Origin: CALHVX01 sp964640725
Lineage (GTDB): Bacteria; Pseudomonadota; Gammaproteobacteria; Pseudomonadales; Azotimanducaceae
Length of the DNA stretch: 32,648 nucleotides
Assembly (NCBI GenBank): GCA_964640725.1
Contig: CAZXIJ010000035.1
Location: 1-32,648 of the forward strand
Direction of reading: 5' to 3'
Each line of letters starts with the position of its first letter. Position 1 is the stretch's first letter. Below the pieces are notes generated by a model. The model did no database searches, was not told the DNA's origin, and worked only from the letters and a program-made list of their open reading frames with translations. Both the position numbers and the translations under genes were made by a program. Shown piece by piece: positions 30,300 through 32,648 of the stretch.

Positions 30300-31244
30300 C
30301 TACCGGTCCTGCTGCGGGACCGGCGATGTGCGGGACGTCTCTTCCAGGCTTTGCACCAGGGTGGTCAGGGTCTCGTTCACCGGAGCACGGAGTCCCGCCT
30401 CAGCGGCCTTCGCCACCACGGCGCCGTTGATCACGCCCACCTCGCTGACACGTCCAGCCAGCAGGTCCAGATGAACCGACGGGCGAGCGTCCGGCATGCG
30501 CCGGCCAAAGTCCTGAATCTCGATGACCGGGTCGTCAAAGCGCAGCGCCAGGCCCTGGGCCAGGGCAACCTCATAGGCTTCCTGCGCTGCGGCCGCGCTC
30601 AGCTTTGACACGTGCGGATGGGCCAGGACCTGCCCGACCGTCAGGCCCGTAATGGCGCAGGGCGCGCTGTAGGCGACATTGCAGATCAGCTTTTCCCACT
30701 GCATTGCAGCGATGTCGCTGACCGCTGCGGCATCGAAGCCCGCGTCGGCCCAGACCTTGGCAATCCGTTCCGCCTCGGTGGTGGAGCGGCCTGCGTAGGG
30801 ACCGAAGCGCAGCGCCTTCATGTCGTTGTGGTGCGCGACTCCGGGGGCCTGCAGCGAGGCGCCGAAGCCCTGGGCCACCCCGACCAGCAGGCGGTCCGGG
30901 CCAATGACCTCGGCGATCCGGTCCGCGCTGCCCAGGCCGTTCTGGATCGTCAGCACCAGGGTGCGGTCACTCAGCATGGGCCCCAGCGCCTGGGCCGCAT
31001 CGGCAACGCCCGCGGCCTTGGCGGCGCAGACCACCAGATCCATCGGTTCCGCGGGCGCCTGCGCCAGGGCGCGGATCGTCGCGGTGCGGTCGCCGCTGGC
31101 GCCGTGCACGCGCAGGCCGCGGGCATTGATGGCGGCCACGTGCTCGGCATTGCGGTCCACCGCGGTCACCTCGTGTCCGGCTTCCGCCAGCAGCGTTGCG
31201 TAAATGGAGCCCATAGCACCGCAGCCCAGAATGCAGATGTTCAT
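30300..31244 (-). CDS. 2-dehydropantoate 2-reductase-like oxidoreductase (PanE/ApbA family)
   Basis: The 314-residue protein starts MNICILGCGAMGSIYATLLA with the NADP-binding GxGxxG at residues 7-12. It has VLTIQNGLGS, then MQWEKLICNVAYSAPCAI with the family's catalytic-type Lys185 and a nearby Asn189, and the SEVGVINGAVV segment near residue 270. PanE makes pantoate for coenzyme A, but many paralogues reduce other 2-oxo acids. Here the gene overlaps the stop of a tartrate-dehydratase-like gene (ATGA), so it may instead reduce a keto acid in that pathway (inference). It ends six bases from the convergent M14 gene. Confidence 0.85.
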   Translation of the reverse strand: MNICILGCGAMGSIYATLLAEAGHEVTAVDRNAEHVAAINARGLRVHGASGDRTATIRALAQAPAEPMDLVVCAAKAAGVADAAQALGPMLSDRTLVLTIQNGLGSADRIAEVIGPDRLLVGVAQGFGASLQAPGVAHHNDMKALRFGPYAGRSTTEAERIAKVWADAGFDAAAVSDIAAMQWEKLICNVAYSAPCAITGLTVGQVLAHPHVSKLSAAAAQEAYEVALAQGLALRFDDPVIEIQDFGRRMPDARPSVHLDLLAGRVSEVGVINGAVVAKAAEAGLRAPVNETLTTLVQSLEETSRTSPVPQQDR

Positions 31245-32413
31245 CGGTCCCCTCCAAGCGCCTGCAGGTGCGGCGCCAGCTCGGCTTTCTGCTCCAGCCC
31301 CCAGCCGGGCGCATCGCTCGGCCAGACGCGCCCGTTTTCGATTCGGCATTGGGGCGCGTAGCCCCCAAACGGCTGGAACACGCCGGGATAGGCCTCGCAG
31401 CCCCCCAGGCCCAGGGCCGTGTTGATATGCAGATTGATCAGGTGGCCGCCGTGCGGCACGCACTGCGAGCGATCAAAGCCCGCGGCCTCGACGGCGCTGA
31501 GGGTATCCAGGTAAGCGGTCAGGCCGTAGGACAGCCCCGGGTCCATCTGCAGCACATCCTGCGCCGGTCGCAGCCCGCCGTAGCGCGTGAGGTTCACGGC
31601 ATCGATGGTGCTGAAGAGGTTTTCGCCCGTGGCGATCGGGTGGGGGTAGGCATCGGCCACAGCGGCCAGCAGCGCGTAGTCCAGGGGATCTCCCGGCTCT
31701 TCGTACCAGCGCAGTGCGAGCGGTGCCAGGGCCTGTGCACAGCGCAGCGCGCTGTCCCTGTCGAAGCGGCCATTGGCATCGACGGCGACCCGACTCGACG
31801 CGCCGGTCACATCGATCGCGGCCGCCACCCGCGCGAGGTCCTGCGCCAGCGGCGCACCACCGATTTTGATCTTGCAGGCGTCGTAGCCCTGGTCCTGGTA
31901 GCGTCGCAGCTCGTCGCGCAGCGCCGGCAGCGAGTGGCCATCGTGGTAGTAGCCGCCGGCGGCGTAGACGGGCATGCCGTCCTGGCACGCCGGGCGCTGC
32001 AAGCGCTTCGCGATGTGCTCGCAGGCGGGCTCGTCCGCCAGCTTGGCGTTCAGGTCCCAGACCGCGAGCTCCAGCGCCGCGACCGCGCCGCTGCGGTCGC
32101 CGTGCCCCCCCGGCTTTTCGTCCTGCATGGCCGCCCGCGCGACTGCCGCCGGGTCGATGCTGCGCTCGTCTGGATAAAGCAGCGTCGCAGGATCGGCTGC
32201 CAAAACGCGGGGAATCATGCGCTCGCGCAGCAGCCCGCTCTGCGCGAAGCGGCCGATGGAGTTAAAGGCGTAGCCGATGATCGGGCGTCCGCCAAGCTGC
32301 TGATCACTGACCACGGCCACGAGCGAGACCTTGTGCCGGGCGAAGTCGACGACGGCGTTGGCGATATTGCCCTGCAGCGAGATCGCGCGCTCGTGAATGG
32401 CCAGGATCCGCAT
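31241..32413 (-). CDS. Enolase-superfamily dehydratase, D-tartrate dehydratase (TarD)-like
   Basis: The 390-residue protein matches the D-tartrate dehydratase type of the mandelate racemase/enolase superfamily, which abstracts a proton and eliminates water from D-tartrate to give oxaloacetate. Landmarks in order are GYAFNSIGRFAQSGLLRERM, EKPGGHGDRSGAVAA with Lys100, AAGGYYHDG, CKIKIGGAP with Lys183, VDANGRF with Asp212, YEEPGDPLDYALL with Glu238, TGENLFS with Glu264, and CVPHGGH with His321. Each functional position sits about one residue from its place in known TarD, so metal site and acid/base pair are intact. The true substrate could be another hydroxy acid. ATG at 32413 lies seven bases after the ABM gene stop. 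Confidence 0.9.
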   Translation of the reverse strand: MRILAIHERAISLQGNIANAVVDFARHKVSLVAVVSDQQLGGRPIIGYAFNSIGRFAQSGLLRERMIPRVLAADPATLLYPDERSIDPAAVARAAMQDEKPGGHGDRSGAVAALELAVWDLNAKLADEPACEHIAKRLQRPACQDGMPVYAAGGYYHDGHSLPALRDELRRYQDQGYDACKIKIGGAPLAQDLARVAAAIDVTGASSRVAVDANGRFDRDSALRCAQALAPLALRWYEEPGDPLDYALLAAVADAYPHPIATGENLFSTIDAVNLTRYGGLRPAQDVLQMDPGLSYGLTAYLDTLSAVEAAGFDRSQCVPHGGHLINLHINTALGLGGCEAYPGVFQPFGGYAPQCRIENGRVWPSDAPGWGLEQKAELAPHLQALGGDR

Positions 32414-32420
32414 CCCTGTG

Positions 32421-32648
32421 CTACCGCGGGAACTGGCGATACAGCGTGCAGCCGACACCGACCGGCGTCCACAGCATCAGCTTCGGCAAGTCCGGATGCT
32501 GCCTCGCAAGCTGCCCCGCGGCCTGGAAGGCCGCTTCGTTCTCCCACTGCGCCTGATGAAACACCTGCTCGCCGTCCTGGCTGGCCAGCAAGCGGCTCTG
32601 CACGAACCCGGGCTGCTGGCTCAAAAAACCGGCCACGTAGTCGCCGAT
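32421..32648 (-). CDS. ABM-domain protein, N-terminus beyond the window edge
   Basis: The frame is open to the right edge and stops at 32421. The visible 75 residues include VAGFLSQQPGFVQSRLLAS, then FHQAQWENEAAFQAA and a last VGCTLYRQF strand, the ABM dimeric ferredoxin-like pattern (a GF-x-S strand, then W-x-x-x-x-A-F). Only part of the first strand is missing. A GTG at 32636 could be an internal start but would drop the first strand. It is the first visible gene of the operon with the TarD-like and PanE-like genes. Confidence 0.78.
   Translation of the reverse strand: MGDYVAGFLSQQPGFVQSRLLASQDGEQVFHQAQWENEAAFQAAGQLARQHPDLPKLMLWTPVGVGCTLYRQFPR

Noticed and set aside
30303..30323. CCGGTCC-N7-GGACCGG hairpin as terminator between the M14 and PanE-like genes
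   Set aside because: It lies inside the PanE-like coding end and has no T-run on either side.
1..32648. CRISPR arrays, insertion sequences, prophage, tRNA or rRNA genes, integron or defence islands
   Set aside because: No regular spaced repeats, transposase or integrase motifs, tRNA-like cloverleafs or defence nucleases were seen on either strand.

Overview
The window reads as a GC-rich gammaproteobacterial chromosome segment, most likely from a metagenome or draft assembly because it contains a 100-N scaffold gap. The order rppH, ptsP, NRDE gene, lgt, thyA, folA is a chromosomal block familiar from Pseudomonas-like Gammaproteobacteria, and fabV and hemE also fit. There is no phage, plasmid, insertion sequence, CRISPR, rRNA or tRNA signal. 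The species cannot be named from the sequence alone.

Left block (1-15.9 kb), conserved core. A DUF255 thioredoxin-fold protein (minus, cut by the left edge) faces rppH-ptsP, which are coupled through a TGATG overlap and link mRNA 5'-end processing with the nitrogen phosphotransferase system. An NRDE protein (minus) is divergent from lgt-thyA-folA-S9 peptidase-NAD-kinase-like-fabV-adenylate cyclase-hemE-VanZ. These genes have short gaps or overlaps and are probably one or a few transcripts covering lipoprotein maturation, thymidylate/folate synthesis, fatty-acid elongation, cAMP synthesis and haem synthesis.

Middle block (15.4-25.6 kb). Two paralogous one-RRM RNA-binding proteins, each with a probable promoter far upstream and a long untranslated leader, bracket a dense minus-strand array. 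Sixteen small genes from 22650 down to 16525 nearly all overlap by 1-17 bases. They include a P-loop kinase-like protein, GNAT, ABM monooxygenase, peroxiredoxin, VOC, DUF188, a deazaflavin-type oxidoreductase and several unrecognised small or Cys-rich proteins. The scaffold gap lies inside one of them and is flanked by an identical 55-base repeat. Collapsing that repeat restores an intact 81-residue zinc-ribbon-like gene.

Right block (23.9-32.6 kb), accessory. Signs of decay are clustered here: a start-less permease-like fragment, an alpha/beta-hydrolase cut off after about 51 codons, and an MFS transporter lacking about 33 residues around TM2. A VOC gene and a marR gene are divergent from the MFS gene. 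They share a region with two interleaved sigma70-type promoters and a perfect 12-base palindrome at the likely start of transcription, which is a good candidate operator for the MarR protein. An M14 zinc carboxypeptidase follows. Last comes a minus-strand set (ABM protein, D-tartrate-dehydratase-like enolase-superfamily enzyme, ketopantoate-reductase-like enzyme) that looks like a small hydroxy-acid catabolic operon.

I did not find a convincing wholly new defence or mobile system. The most interesting items are the divergent promoter/operator, the coupled small-gene array, the cluster of damaged genes, and the TarD/PanE-like pair.
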